Shown here: in pieces, positions 1 to 12,780 of the stretch
Layout of the letters: every line of letters starts with the position of its first letter
How positions within the stretch are numbered: the stretch's first letter is position 1
NCBI GenBank assembly: GCA_949987705.1
Contig: OX465282.1
Span: 7,490,501-7,554,500, forward strand
Direction: 5' to 3'
Source of the DNA: Thereva unica
Lineage: Eukaryota > Arthropoda > Insecta > Diptera > Therevidae
Length of the DNA stretch: 64,000 nucleotides
Notes under the pieces: generated by a model
The model's input: only the letters and a program-made list of their open reading frames with translations
Database searches by the model: none
What the model was told of the DNA's origin: nothing
Made by a program: the position numbers and the translations under genes

Positions 1-617
1 TGGGTGATGAGGCCCTATTAGTTGGTGAGAAAGCACTTAGTGCCGGGGAGGTGTCGTAATCACACATGGTCATTACCTCGTCTATCATTGCCTTTGTGTA
101 GGTGTCTCTATTGTATGGTGCGGCCTGAAATGTGTTTTCGAAGTATTTTGTAAATTCTTGCACCTTGTCCTCTAACTTTAAGAAGGTGATCCCGTTAGCT
201 GTTATGGGAGAGAAGATTGGATTAACCTTTGCTCGCTTTCTACCAGTAATGCGGTCAATGATCTTCAAGCCTGGGGTGAAGGTCTTATTGTCTTGAGGAG
301 CTCTATATACGCTTTGTTCAGGTCAAGTTTGACCCTTTCTGTAATTATTCTGATTAGGCAGGAGATTCTGGCGGAGAGTTCTATGTATTCCGCCGTTAGT
401 CTATTTCCCGTCCTCAGGAAGATGCGCCTTAGAGCCTGAAGCCATTGCCTTCTGGATTTTATTAATTTTAGCGTAATCTCCGAAATGTTTTTATATTTAT
501 CGTTTTTTGGGGTTATCAGTTTGGAGTGCCTGGCTACGCAGTTCGAGATCTCCAACACTAGCCTTTCTATGTGCTCTTCTATCTCCTGGTTAGTCAGGTT
601 GTGTGTTTCCGCACCCC
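1..617 (-). mobile_element. Non-LTR retrotransposon ORF2 fragment (between endonuclease and RT)
   Basis: Read on the minus strand, this stretch encodes about 95 residues of the basic, helical linker that joins the endonuclease and reverse transcriptase of jockey-superfamily retrotransposons (for example SRRQWLQALRRIFLRTG). The frame then shifts near position 290 and continues as FTPGLKIIDRITGRKRAK toward the window edge. The RT itself would lie to the left, outside the window. The upstream side stops at a run of 14 C at 614-627. The frameshift and the missing flanks mark it as a dead copy. The superfamily is likely; the clade is uncertain. Confidence 0.7.
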
Positions 618-627
618 CCCCCCCCCC
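614..627. repeat. Poly-C run
   Basis: Fourteen C in a row mark the upstream boundary of the minus-strand retrotransposon fragment. Length variation or assembly error is likely here. Confidence 0.9.
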
Positions 628-859
628 TATTTAGGCTCCTTTCCAGGTCTCTGTTGAAATTTGACTAGTTAGTGTTGTGCCATTCCTTATGTGCCCCATA
701 TTCATCAAATCATTACCAAAGCCACTATTTTATTTTTACCGTTTAAGTAGGCAGCATAAATTTTTTGTGTGTTTTGACATTAAAATTTATTTTTTGACAC
801 GTCTATTAAGTCTTTGTCCAAAGGTTCACCCAGTTTTATATATTATTATATTTTTCTAG

Positions 860-974
860 CCACCTCTATAGATCCTCGAGTTTCAACTCGTCTGGGAGGA
901 GTTCAAACTGTGATACAACAGAAGACATGTACAGCGATGTCAGCTTAGAAGACGTGCAAGATTTAAATCACAAG
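860..974 (+). CDS. nuf: nuf internal coding exon, long-isoform specific
   Basis: Coding exon of nuclear fallout, the fly Rab11-FIP3/4 homologue that links Rab11 recycling endosomes to dynein for cortical actin and furrow formation. The acceptor is a T-rich tract ending in ctag (ag at 858-859) and the donor is aag|gtaagt at 974/975. Codons start at 861 and read HLYRSSSFNSSGRSSNCDTT and then EDMYSDVSLEDVQDLNHK, with no stop. It ends in phase 0, so it splices in frame to the exon at 45567, which begins LELLQRQVTDL. It has no start codon of its own and needs upstream exons outside the window. An alternative AG at 870-871 would shorten it by four codons. The Ser-rich and acidic segment is what I expect just before the coiled coil of fly Nuf. 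The match rests on family knowledge, not on a search. Confidence 0.82.
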
Positions 975-2860
975 GTAAGTGCCCCCCGTTACAATATACC
1001 CAAGCAGAAAAAAATAAACTAAAGAGAAAACTTAATAATCAACAAAAGTCGTTATGAGGTTATTGAACATCAATCGGTAGGTACAAAAGGCAGGATAAGT
1101 GGAGAATGTGCGCCTCTTGGAAGTGATGTTGTACACCTGTTAATCAAAAACTACCTATCGACCGACCTTGCTCTTGAAATGAAGCGGCTTTTATCTCTAT
1201 GCCGCGTGTTTACCACGTTAAATAAGAGGTAAACGTTGTCGTGCAAGTAAGTGGCACTTTCTACTTGGCTGTATCCACCTCTTGATGGCAGGCTCTCCGC
1301 TGTCGGTTGGATTTTCGCGAAAAATATAATTATGTTTGTGGCGCGATCAGCCGGGTTTGGGGGATGGGGGAGGACATATGCCGTGAGATTGTATCACTTT
1401 CGTTTAAAGATCATCAACAATGCACAGGCGAACGTTCGAAAGTCGAAGGAGTTAATATGCTGTGATCACGTGTGACCGGAATTCGATTTTCGATAGATTG
1501 TATTGTAAGACACCATAGCTATCAATGGCTGTGATCTTGTTGGGGAAAAATTAAAAGCTCATTTACGAGATTGTTGAGGTAAATGTGATTTTTGGGAAAT
1601 TTAACGGGTTTTTGATTAGTTTTGTTGGACCTTAAGAAAAAATGCAGGTTGTTAATTGTTGAGTTTTGATTGAGTTATATAAACATGTTTTTTTTTTTTG
1701 CTTGAAAAGGCTGGCGAAAGAGTTAATGTGAAAATTTTAATAAGTATTTAGTAATTATTTTAATTTTTAAGACGTTTGGCTTGAAACTTTTAACGTTTCC
1801 GATTTCGGGAGTCCGGGTCCAATAATTAAATAAAAGCTGCACTGACTGAAACTTTGCCTATGTTTTTGATCATTCTATTTTCCGTAGAAATGGTTGTTTA
1901 GTATATGATGGGTACCCATATGAAGGACGTGCTTCTGTGTGGAATCGAACTCTTAACCAATTAGTTGAGACCAACGAGGATCTTCAATAAATAATTTGCA
2001 TTTCATTGCTCACCAGATTGGCTAAGAATCTATTTCTTACCAAAGATGATCCTTTTTCGATAACATGAAACTTAATAGGATTATTAATATATACATATTA
2101 TACTAGTACCAATGTACGTGAGTTTTTGTTAAGAATTTGTATCACAATACGCTTCGAGTTTTTGAAACTTACGACGAACAGTACCTGTTGAATTCAGTTG
2201 CTAATAATTTAAACGGAACGCTTTCGAATCCTTTCGGCAATCCGCCTTTCTATTTTTCCAAGCTATATAACTTTCTTTCTTTGTTGTTCTCTCTTTCCAA
2301 AAAAAATCCTTGCCATTTCTCCTGCCATCACCTCTAAGCATAATAAGCGAGGAACCCATCTCCTGTTCGATGAGCTCATTGCTCTGTCATGGTAGTGTTG
2401 GATGGCGAGATATTCTCTATTATCTTTCCGAAGAGAACTTGCTGTGCGACATTGCACTCAATAAAAGTAAAAAGTACAAAAGAGCTAACCTCAGCGCTAG
2501 TCTTTCACATGCAAAAATAACAGCTGGAACAGCTTTGTTACGTATGTTGAGCTAGACACCGAGAACGAAGAACACCGAGAAACGAGAGTCAGGAGCTTCT
2601 CGGTAGAATGCAGTATACTTAGTGAGAATTGGTTCCTGAGCTTCTTCGAAGTCACTTTTCTCGCAAAACAGATTTGGATTCATATTTGTTGAAAAACGTG
2701 CTGAGTGTGAGCTTCGTACACAACTCGTTTGATGGTTAGGTTGCACTCCTTCACGCAAGCAACGATGGCGACTCGATACTCGTATCGCTTATTCCTAACG
2801 CTTAAGGTATCTACCTAACTATTCAGATTCATAAAAATTCCTAAATTGCAACTTCGATTT
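975..2860. other. nuf intron, no gene seen
   Basis: AT-rich intron sequence. Short open frames here lack codon structure or splice sites. I see no transposon protein. Confidence 0.5.
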
Positions 2861-3020
2861 TTGGTAAAAACAACAACAACAAGCAAAGCATTCTGACGTA
2901 CAGTTGGCTGGAAAATTTGGCTCGTGTGAAAGCCCATGCGATTTTTCATCCAACTTCAAAAGGGAATGAACGATGTCAGCAGATTTTTGTTGGTTGGCTG
3001 TTGGCTCGTGTGAAACTGGC
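2861..3020 (+). repeat. Interspersed repeat (gctaaagcattctgacg family), copy 1
   Basis: A block containing caaagcattctgacgtacag, then ggaaaatttggctcgtgtga and a catccaacttcaaaa-like end. It recurs in recognisable form at 36465-36570 and 51035-51135. Its right part, agatttttgttggttggc, is the reverse complement of a motif near 36338, which suggests a terminal inverted repeat. Non-coding. The element type is unknown. Confidence 0.6.
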
Positions 3021-4642
3021 CATATTCTTTTTGATTGGTTAAAACCTTAAAGAAAAGTGGCGCGACAGAAAAACGTTTGGATGAAAATTCACCTTAAAGC
3101 TTTTTAAAAATATTTCCCATTACGTAAGGCAGATGTTGCCCCAATAGCAAATAGAAACAAGCTTAACACTAATGGAAAATTGACTAGTACCAGAGCTGAT
3201 GCCATAGTAATCCTCAGAGAAGCTAGTTGATATAACTATATGCTATAATAATGATAAATCCACAAGATTTTTCTAAAGAGTTTGTTTTTCCTAAACGTTA
3301 GTAAACAAACATTTCCTTCGTACTTCGTTCACTCTGCTAGAGCGACTGTTAGAACTAGTTTTGAGTATGTTAAAGCGCCGCTGATAAACTGGCAAACAAA
3401 TGACTTCATTTGGAAATTCTAAATCGTTCAAATTCATTCAAAAATGTACTGATCTAAAGTTTGAAAAATTCTTGATGTTTGTAAAGGGTAATGCAATTTC
3501 TACACGATGATGTCTTGTTGGAAAGCTATCACTATGCTGAAACCTTCATCAGAATGGGTTTCGTTCCAACGAGTTTATTGGATATTAGCAAAACCTATAA
3601 ATTTAAAGTCCTTGTGACACTTAGTCGAAGTCTTTCCATTTAAACGAGGCCGAATGCTATGAAATTTTTTGTTCAGAGCCTGTTTTCGTTAATTCCGAAG
3701 TTGATATCGTTTTAGGTTCGTGCAGGTTCAGGTAAAAGAATCACAAACGTTGTTTAAACTGAAAACGGTTGGACCGAATTTTATGAAAATCTTTTCAGAG
3801 CATATTTCCGCTAATACGCTTTGAACGACACTTCAGCGAAGTCGGCAGCATATTTAATTCGCGATATCGTGCAGGTACAATAATTACGTACGTGTCGTTT
3901 AAATCTAAAAACAGTATGATCGAATTTTATAATTTTATGTCAAAACAAGTAGCCTGACAAGGTGACAGGTACAATAAAAGCGCTTCGTTTCATTCAATAT
4001 TTTTTTTTATACACATTTCAATCCCGAAAATCCTGGTTTTTTAAAATGTAATCTTGAATTTTTCGGGATATGCAAGGGCCGGGATCCCGGGATCAAATCC
4101 TCTAATGGCGTTAGATGATTGGACATAGTGGTATTAAGGTCAAGAACCCAATCGGAATGTTCATTGGTTCTGATAATCATTATTCAACCAGTTTTTGACA
4201 ACTACATATATCTAAGTACTCCACCTCCTGTCGAAAGACCGATGGGGTTGTAGTCTTAATACCTCCTCATTTAGGAATGTGTCATTTAACCAAGATTTTA
4301 GTGATCACCAGGAACACAATGAAAAAGTATGATTTTGAGTCGATAAAGATATTCTTAAGGTGCCTCTAAACGAGCAACATTTTTCAGCAATGTGTGGCTG
4401 GTAATACTGGTTGAACGACATTGCTGAAAATTCAGCATTATTTCCATCAATATATTTAAAGATTGCCGGCTATTTAAAAATGATTTCGGCGGACCAAATC
4501 GCACCGCTAAATACGTGCAGAGTTCGAGGAGATTCCTTTGACTGAGTCCATGGCATCTCCCAGCCATAGATTGAATTTTTCCTTCAATTTATAATTTGGC
4601 AATTCTTACAGTAAAAGATATCGTAAATGATTTTATTATAAT
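3021..4642. other. nuf intron, no gene seen
   Basis: AT-rich sequence. I recognise no gene or transposon protein, and the short minus-strand frame at 4355-4567 has no family resemblance. Confidence 0.45.
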
Positions 4643-4650
4643 ATCCTAGA

Positions 4651-5542
4651 CAGGGGCGGTGCTTTCATAGGTGCAAATGGTGCACTTGCACCGGGCGCAA
4701 TTTCAGAAACTAAAATTTTGAAATCAATTTAAAAAGTGGTCCCATGCCTTCATTGTATATATTAAAGGAACTGTACAGATTGTGTGTGCCTTTTTCCATT
4801 GCCTTCGTAAGGTGTGGCCATTCCAATTCCATTTCGTTCGTCTGATTTTGTCGTTCATCCTTTCTTGTCCAGCCGGAGCCATAGTTTTTGATTTTAAATT
4901 CGTACTAGTCGTACTATTATGGATTCTTAATTTGGCGAGAAGAACCTGGATTGCCTCTGTTCTGAAGTTATTGAAAGCGCCTTCTATGACCAGGAAGGTG
5001 GACTGTTTTTTTATGCAAGACTTTACAGTGGAAACTAATACATGCAATGCAGTGATCACCTATTATCTCTTGAAATATGAAGGCTTGGAGAACGACATAG
5101 GGATCTCTATTATAGAGATTCGAGTACATAGTACTATAGATTTCCTGAGTACATGATTGTGCTGGAAATAGTTAGGAAGGATGCTGCTAACACCGAAAAA
5201 CATCCTGGAGCATTAAACAGCATTAGCGGGAAAGTTTTGTGAAGTTAAAACGCAAGCAAACTTAGCACAAAAGCTAGATCGCGAAGCTAATCCTAATTGG
5301 ATAAAGGCAGGGGCGGCGCTTTCATATGTGCGATTGGTGCATTTGCACCGGGCGCAGTTGGACGGGGCACACACAGAAAAAAAGTGAAAGTGTTCCCGTG
5401 CCTTCATTTTCATATATTAAAGGAACTCCACAGAGAGTTTGTGTTTTTTCATTATCCTTCACTGCGATCAAAAAATGGACAGCTGATGGGGGCGCAATAT
5501 AGCATACTGAACCGGGCGCAAAAAAATCAAACGCCGGCCCTG
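4651..5542 (+). mobile_element. Non-autonomous hAT-type element with perfect 8-bp target duplication
   Basis: The element begins caggggcggtgc and ends gccggccctg, an inverted CAGGG-type terminus of the kind found on hAT transposons. The eight bases before it (4643-4650) and after it (5543-5550) are both atcctaga, a perfect target duplication. The left-end sequence (caggggcgg, then gcaccgggcgcaa) occurs again inside at 5308-5470, so the element holds a partial internal duplication around an insert of about 490 bp. It encodes no hAT transposase. A related copy lies in the opposite orientation at 36136-37052. Confidence 0.85.
4780..5156 (-). mobile_element. Reverse-transcriptase shards inside the hAT-type element
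   Basis: On the minus strand, one open frame joins two unrelated-looking RT pieces. The first, ITALHVLVSTVKSCIKK and then VIEGAFNN, matches the jockey-type motif found in family C. The second, DKIRRTKWNWNGHTLRR at about 4790-4880, matches the tail motif of RTE-type enzymes. The fusion suggests that the hAT-type element picked up retrotransposon debris, or that debris was inserted into it. It is non-functional. Confidence 0.55.
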
Positions 5543-5550
5543 ATCCTAGA

Positions 5551-8500
5551 ACACATCTTAGTTACGTACCTTAAAAATTCTATACCAAAGCACGCATATT
5601 GTAAAGGAAAATCGATTGACACCGTACCGGATGAAGTAGCGCTTTCAACAAAGCCAGCATGGGATCTACAATGGTTTAAGTTAGTGGATCACGCATTCTT
5701 AGAACGCTCATATTCAACAAAAGCTTAGAGAAGAGTAGAGTGGTAAACCCAGGGGCCTCTGCATACCGCAGGATGGAGTCCTGGCCCCGCTGTTAAGGCT
5801 TATGGTTGTTTTGTATATAAATTTTTAAGCCCACCCTTCGTAATTCTAGTGAAATTTCTGAACAAGTAACTACATATTTAGAATTAGCTCATCGCATCCT
5901 TCGTTTTTTTTAATAAGCAAATACTTCTTCCATTTCAGCCATTGTCATACGTGTACGCGTGAAATTCTCGGGCAACACGGTAGCCAAAACATTGTGAAAA
6001 CATGTCTGACTACAAGTTGTCCAGCAATAGCACACATTTTCAAACATATAGCCGGGCCATCTTTTTCTGAAATATTACCGGCAATGTGCATTTTTTGTTG
6101 TTCGTTTACAGGCACCTTTACACTACTGCACATTGGTGATCCGTTTTGGGCTAAAGTGTTTTTAATGTATGGCTTTAATAGCACCTCTGAATGCAGTAAA
6201 CGTTTGGTATCAAATTACAAAATCTTGAATGCAAGTATTTTCTAACTTTATTTGTGGGATATACATATGTGTAGATTTGCACTGTTATATTAACCATGGC
6301 TATGATCCATATAAAATTTTTCCAAGAGTCTTTTAAAATCACATTTACTCGTATATTTATCATCGATTGTTTACATACAGTGACTCCTTTACACTGTGGA
6401 TTGATTTATTACTGTTTATTTCAAGTAATCAATATGGCAATTCACCAAAACTCTTTAATAAATTCCCCAGAGACGATCGTTTTCCCTGCAACACAAAATG
6501 GTTTTTAGTAGTGCAAAACACACAAAATAAAAAATAATCCAATTGCCAGAAACAAGAGTTTTTCCGCAGAGCTATTAAAATTCCAGACACACTGAATAAG
6601 ATTTCACCACACACAATTTTCTTGGATTTTATAGTTGAAACAAAATAGATTGAAAAAAACAAAACAAACGCATATAATATGGAAGCCATTGTTGAAGCCA
6701 TGTATTTTTTATTTTTTATTTTTGCTATGAGATTTTCTTTGCAGTTTCTATGAAGGTGAATTCTTGGATTGCGTAACAAGATATCTTCGACTGGTTTCCG
6801 TCCGACTACTCCACATGCAGTCTTGACTTGAGACAATCTTGACGTAGGAGGGCGCACCGCCAAAGTTGTTGGCTGATTTTGGTTCTGCACCACGCTTAAA
6901 ATCTCCAAATCCCCGCGAACAATCCTTGTCCATATGAAATTAAAAGTTATATTCATATAGTATAAAAGTGCGCATACACCATGTGAATATGCATGCATAT
7001 ATCGGTAAAATATGGATAGATCTTAAAGGTAGATAATGGGCTTACCTTAACGAGATTGTTAAGGTGGAACCGGTGGATAGTTTTAAGTGGATAAGCAGCG
7101 TTTAATAGCACCCATTTAAGGGGAAGTAAAATTATCATGCTATGTGTACTGAATCAATCTTTCAATTTTATTTTTTTAATATTTATAATAATTTAAGTAA
7201 ACATCTGCACTGAAGTTATTTCCAGGTGTGTTAAAGTCGTATAAACACACATTTTGTGTGTGCAAAAAACATTTAAGATTCATTTGAAATTCTCAAGGCA
7301 AACTAAGAGGTGGTGAGATAACATTGGACGTATTTGTTATATGAAAAATAATAATAAAAAAAATATTCATTTCCAAGAGGTGCGGAACCAAGAAGATGTT
7401 CGTTCTTATACGATATTCCTTACATAGTGTATCGCCCATAGAGTTAATAACGACAGGCGGATAGAAGATTGATGTGTATGAACAGTGGAAATAATTATGC
7501 AGGCCAGTGCGCACCTACGTAGACCGGCATCGATTTCCTTTTATGCAAATGATTATTTATAAACTCTATAATTGATTTGTATTCACTTTTGTTTATCAAA
7601 ATTCAACCAACCAACTTGAATGAACCAACTTACCTTCGGTCATAATCAAGAAAGGAAACAAATCCATACTTGGTGATGATATGCCGCCAAGTTTTCAAAC
7701 CAAAAATGATTTTATTTTTTTGTGTGGAATTTGAATAGCAGGCAGCAAAGTCAAAATTTTGTTATTTGTATATCTACAGTAAACAATGACACCACCATCA
7801 TCATCATCATCATCAACATCAACCATAACCAAAGCAAACAGGTAACACTTTTAATAAACGTCCTTGGCTTATGACTAGGTGTAAATATTGGCCACCTCCT
7901 CCAGGTATATTTTCGAGATTATAAAACGTACACAGATGGCTGGTTGTTGTTGTTGCTGGTAGTGGGCTCATGTTATTAGATGGGAGCAGCCAAGCCAGCA
8001 GTTTCACAATATCTTATTGCTTGGAGCTAAGGTGCTACTGTTTTTCCACCTTTTTCTGAATAAAATTTTCACTGAAAGTCTCTCAATGGGCGACCAACGT
8101 CGTCGTCGTCGTTGTCGTTGTCGTGGTCTCGAGTGGGATATATACCGCAAGTGAACATGTCACAATGACGTGAAACTATGTCTATTATCTGTCTTCAAGT
8201 GACTCTTTTATACTATAAAGCATTGTATATTGTCATGTGGTAACTAAAAAAAAATTTCATTTTAGATTAGGAAAAGCCGAGAAAATAATTTATGATGCAT
8301 TATGCAGCAGGGAAAAGTTGCATTGAAATAAATATACCTCGAAGGGGGAACAATTTCGCTTTTTTTCCAAGTAATTGGGGAATGGGGTTGAAGAGAAGTA
8401 GTATGTGAACAAGAAAATATGCTCTTTAATGAAGGTGAATTGATATGAGAAAGAAGGCTTGGAGATATACTCGTTATACCGATCACGAATTTCTGGAATT

Positions 8501-8930
8501 CCAATTTTTTTTATGGTGATTTTGAAGGTATTTATCGTGAAATATAAAATAAAATAAGAAAACAAAAAAATAGGTTAGATAGATTCGTTTTCAAAATACC
8601 TGACTATAATTAAATGCAGATTGGGTAGCGTTCACTTTTTAAAAAATGTATAGTAAACATTACTTCACGTATTTCAGAGATATTTTAGTGCCAACAGTGT
8701 AGCACATAGCCATATATCACTTTAAATCTTATTTTGTACACGCTTTGTCGTTTTTCAGTTCAAGCTTTATAATAGATACTTAAAAATATAGTTTTAGCTG
8801 TAATTGAAAAAATTTACTTGTCAAATCGCATTATATTTTAGATGAATTAGAATATTCTGCTCATTTGGCATAATTCAGTTTTTATTTAAACATTTTGTTA
8901 ATGGTGTGTATTACGTTGCAAAATTTTTAG
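5551..8930. other. nuf intron with two microsatellites, no recognised gene
   Basis: Mostly AT-rich intron. It contains a CAT-type microsatellite at about 7790-7826 and a GTC-type one at about 8098-8126. A less AT-rich island at 6740-6935 is open in two minus-strand frames but resembles no protein I know. Confidence 0.5.
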
Positions 8931-8933
8931 GTA

Positions 8934-9138
8934 TTCAGAGTGATTTTTGAGTGCGGCAAATTGAATGGTTATACTCCTCCGACTTTCGTCGTGGCCGTCC
9001 TGTACGCAACACCAAAATTGATAAACCACTCTGATTTTGGGTTAGAATCCCAGTTCGTAGCATCCCCCGTTTTGATAAGAAAAAAAAATATTTCCCCCCC
9101 TTGAAATTACTATTGGAGCACTCAAAAATCACTCTGAA
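8934..9138. repeat. Short Tc1/mariner-type MITE
   Basis: A 205-bp element with perfect inverted ends of about 21 bp (ttcagagtgatttttgagtg and its complement), flanked by TA on both sides at 8932-8933 and 9139-9140. TA target duplication is the hallmark of Tc1/mariner insertion. It has no coding capacity. It also holds ggttagaatcc, which resembles a tRNA B-box, but no tRNA fold was found. Confidence 0.85.
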
Positions 9139-9140
9139 TA

Positions 9141-11215
9141 GTGTTTTGGGCAATTACATATAAACGTATATGCATATTGTAATGGTCTTGCAGACGAATA
9201 GGTGGTAGGAATTGCGCAGCCTGAATGTTGTGCACTTATCTGTATTCGACGTACTTTCCGAAGCACGTAGCCGCCTTTTATTTTGGCCAGCTGCGTGCTG
9301 TCGACGCAATGAACGCTACGTGAATCATTAAATCATTTTACCAAAATTTCAAAACGATGCTTAACGATGGTTAAGGAACCATTTGAAAGATATAGACAGC
9401 GAATGATATAGAAGTATTGTGACAGAAGAGATATGAAGCATGAATGAACTTTTTCCATAACGGTTTAGTGTAGACTGTCACTTCATGTGGTGGCATAAAC
9501 GCGACCCTATCGCGAGGTGCTCACCAGAGTCGGATCAGTGGGGCATACGCTCCTTTCTTGGGTAAAAAGGTGATTTCAATGGCATACATAAGTGTCCATA
9601 GGGCGCCAGAAGTGGACAGCCTTTTTACCGAAAAGCTCCTGCCTATCTGTCCGGTTTGTCTCTAACTCGGCCTAAAAACTCCTGTTTATTCCCAACTTCT
9701 TAAGTACAGGCTGGGAGCGGATGATCTAGTCAACTACTTTTACCGCTACAGTTTTTACCTTTTTGATTAACACTACTACCGTTTTGTGCCCAGGTAGTAT
9801 TAGATCAGCCTTAATTGATGATGGTGTTTATAAGGCAAATCCTGCTAACCTCGACTGTTGTGGCTCAGCCGGCTTCTAAAAAAAATCAATTCATACAGCA
9901 TCATCTTGGACCGCTGTGACATGGAGGCGTTAAATTCCCGCTCGAGTTCAGGCAGAGCCTTTTTCCGGTGTACTTTCACTAGGCGCAGCTCTCACTGTCC
10001 GTTTTGCATACATTGATAGTACGAAGGATGTCGCATCATTCAGTTTAATACAATTTATGCCGTACTCTAATTGAATTTTACTTACAAGTCTAGTGAATGA
10101 AATTCCTTAACATTAAAATTAAATTCTATTCAAATCTAGATCTTAGATCAAAAATAACTTAGATCAAAAATAAGTTTAATTTTACCTTTCACACAGCGCA
10201 GATGCTCGATATATTTGTTTGTACATTCTATAATAGTTTTCCTCTTCATATTCCTTAATTTCTTTGATATCAGTTTTTAACATGCAGAATCTTTGTATTT
10301 TTGGTTTATTTCCTGAACTACATTCCACAATTTAGTCATAGCAACAAAGGTGGTTCATTTGAGGTGACCTGGTTTATATGCTGCATTAATCGATATGAAC
10401 AATTATTATGACGAGGGTTAATATTATTTCAGTTTGGAAGTATCTGAAATGTATTTCTTCGGAGTAATTTTATATAAAAAATTGTTTTAGTGCCAAAGCT
10501 TTTATTGGCAGTCAAGACCAAAACTTAATAAACCAAACAATCTCGACCTTTAAAGTGTTCAAAGGTGAAAATTTTTCCGAAATAAATTGAATTAGAGAAG
10601 TCGCCCTTGAAAATCAATCGAATATAATAAAAACTGACTATGTATGTGAAAATAAATTTTTGCAGAAACCAACCAAAAATTGGAAAAAAATTCAAATGGA
10701 AAAATGAATGACATTTTAAGATAATGCCATATAAAAATAAATAGATAAACACATATTGAAGTCGTACTCGCTGGAGTAAAAGTGGTGTAACTATGTTATT
10801 TCCAAATGAGTAAACCGCGGCTGTTTTTATCGTTAGCAAATTCTTTGACAATTGTGTCCAAATCGAGTTTGCTTTCGTGTTCTACGCTGAAAATAGAAAG
10901 TTTGCTTAAACGCGATTCTTATACTAGCGTCTACTGTTCGAAGATCCTCAAATGAAGTTGGTCCACGTTCTATTTGAAGCAATAAACGTAAGTAAAACAC
11001 TGCGCCTTTCGCTTGCACCTTATATACTCAGCCAGTAGTATTATATTTGAATGCACCCCCAAATCCTTCAACCAATTCTTCCTTTCTTCCTTCGATTCTT
11101 CGTGAGCCGTCCGCTGTGTAATAATAGGGAGCTTCTGTATAGAAAAATGTAGGTTGGAGGTTGTCTTATCCGATCGGTTTCCCTAAGTCCATTAGCCCTG
11201 ACAGTCGTTGACAAT
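9141..11215. other. nuf intron, no recognised gene
   Basis: I see no gene. A small direct repeat, cttagatcaaaaataa, occurs in tandem near 10140-10175. The AT-rich minus-strand frame at 10525-10851 looks like low-complexity noise. Confidence 0.4.
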
Positions 11216-11219
11216 TCCG

Positions 11220-12780
11220 CGCTCCTATCTTGTTCAATTACTGCTTCAACTCAGAGATTAATCCTTGTCCGGAGGTGATAACCCATTCCTTCAACTTAAA
11301 AATGCTAACTTTGGTGAATTGTCATCTACGCTTGCCTTGATTGATTTCAACAGCTTACTTTCTGAAAATGAGTTGGATGTCGATGTGGAACGGTTGTATG
11401 GCTTACTATATGAAGCCCTCGTTTCTTGCGTACCTTTTGAGCCCCCAAAAATAACCCAGTTCATCTCCACCTTGGTACAATAATGAGCTGAAGCATTTAA
11501 GAAATCAGAAGAATGGACTCGGGGAAACCCTATTTAAAGAGAAAGAACCTATAATTATAATGCTATAACCGATTTCGTTAACTCCCTTTTGCTCGGTATC
11601 GAGAACATCTCAGCACTATTAGGGATAAAGAGTATACTGACTCCAGAAACTTCTTTAAATTGCCAAACTCTAAGAAAAAAGTTGAGAACTACCCTAATAC
11701 TACGCAGCACACTAACTGGCCAAGTTGTGAATCGTCCGCGATTTGCAAAATGTTTGCATCATTCTTCCATCAATTGTTCACACCTTTTGAATTTCAGCCC
11801 AATGGCAATAATTTTCGTCACATAATTCCTAACCGAGAGGCTTATAGCTTATCGCTTTCAATTTCCAGTGACGATATCTTGAAACATATTGATGAATTGC
11901 CATAGAACTTCACTTCAGGCCCCGACGGCACTCTTCCTGCACTGAAAACCCTTTTTAAAAAATCCCTGAATAAATGGTTCTTTCCAACTCGGTGGAAGAA
12001 TTCGTTCATAATTCCTAAATCACACAAGTGGTACGAAGAAGAACGAAATATCGAATTATAGACCAGTTGCAAAGTTGTCTGTCATTCCGAAACTTTTTTA
12101 ATCGATAATTAATTTTCAATCGTGCTTATCCGCAAGGGGCTGGTCTCAACAAATCAACATGATTTTCTTGCAGCTCGTTCCACTACCATCAATCTTCTTG
12201 AGTTCACTTCTCATGCTGTCGAGGGCTTCGTTTTCGGTTGTAAAACTGATTGTGTTTACACTGATTTTAGTAAGGCATTTGGCAAGCTCTCCCACTCCAT
12301 TCCCAAAATGAGAAAGTTTGGCTTTCCGCAAGCCCTTCTATTATGTTAGCTGATAGGACCTGCCAAGTACTTTTTCGTGGATCCAAATCTGCAACCATAG
12401 AGATGTCATCCGGTGTCCCTCAAGGAAGTCATCTTGGTCCTCTTCTCTTCATTCTATCAATTGATGATATTTTTCCCTTGCTATGACACTGTAGAATCTT
12501 GATTTACGCTGATGACATCAAATTGTATCGTCACATAAGGAGTATTGAGGATTTGAAACTTTTGCTAGCTGACCTCGATACCTTCTACTCTTGGTGTGCT
12601 AACAACAACCTGGTTCTCAATAGTAGTAAATGCAAAGTCAACACTTTTTGTAGGAGACGTGGTCCTATAATTTATAACTACTCCTTTTTCAATGAGGGTG
12701 TCCCTCGGGATTAGATAGTAAGTAGTAACCTGGACTTTTCTACTCACATGAACTATAATTCTTCCAATTTTTATGGTCCA
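11220..12780 (+). mobile_element. Jockey-type retrotransposon remnant, family A copy 1
   Basis: A plus-strand ORF2 remnant broken by stops and frameshifts. In order it shows the end of the endonuclease (FLQLKNANFGELSSTLALID, 11280-11345), the linker, the RT segment SGPDGTLPALKTLFKKSLN from about 11915, TNQHDFLAARSTT, YTDFSKAFGKLSHSI (12259-12303), a GVPQGSHLGPLLF-like stretch near 12413-12450, and the catalytic block YADDIKLYRHIRS from 12505. It is truncated after KCKVNTFCRRRG. The YADD aspartates survive, but the frame changes several times, so it is inactive. It matches the copies at 46.8 and 61.1 kb closely enough to be one family. Confidence 0.88.

Noticed and set aside
870..974. Alternative acceptor AG at 870-871 for the upstream nuf exon
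   Set aside because: The AG at 858-859 has the better pyrimidine tract and adds HLYR in frame, so it was preferred; the alternative cannot be excluded.
7790..8126. CAT and GTC runs as coding repeats
   Set aside because: Simple microsatellites with no long open frame or splice sites around them.
9040..9075. Possible tRNA gene from a B-box-like motif
   Set aside because: No A-box at the right distance, no acceptor stem and no cloverleaf; it lies inside a mariner MITE.
10525..10851. 108-codon minus-strand hydrophobic frame
   Set aside because: AT-rich low complexity with Tyr, Phe and Ile runs. It resembles no family and has no start context or splice sites.
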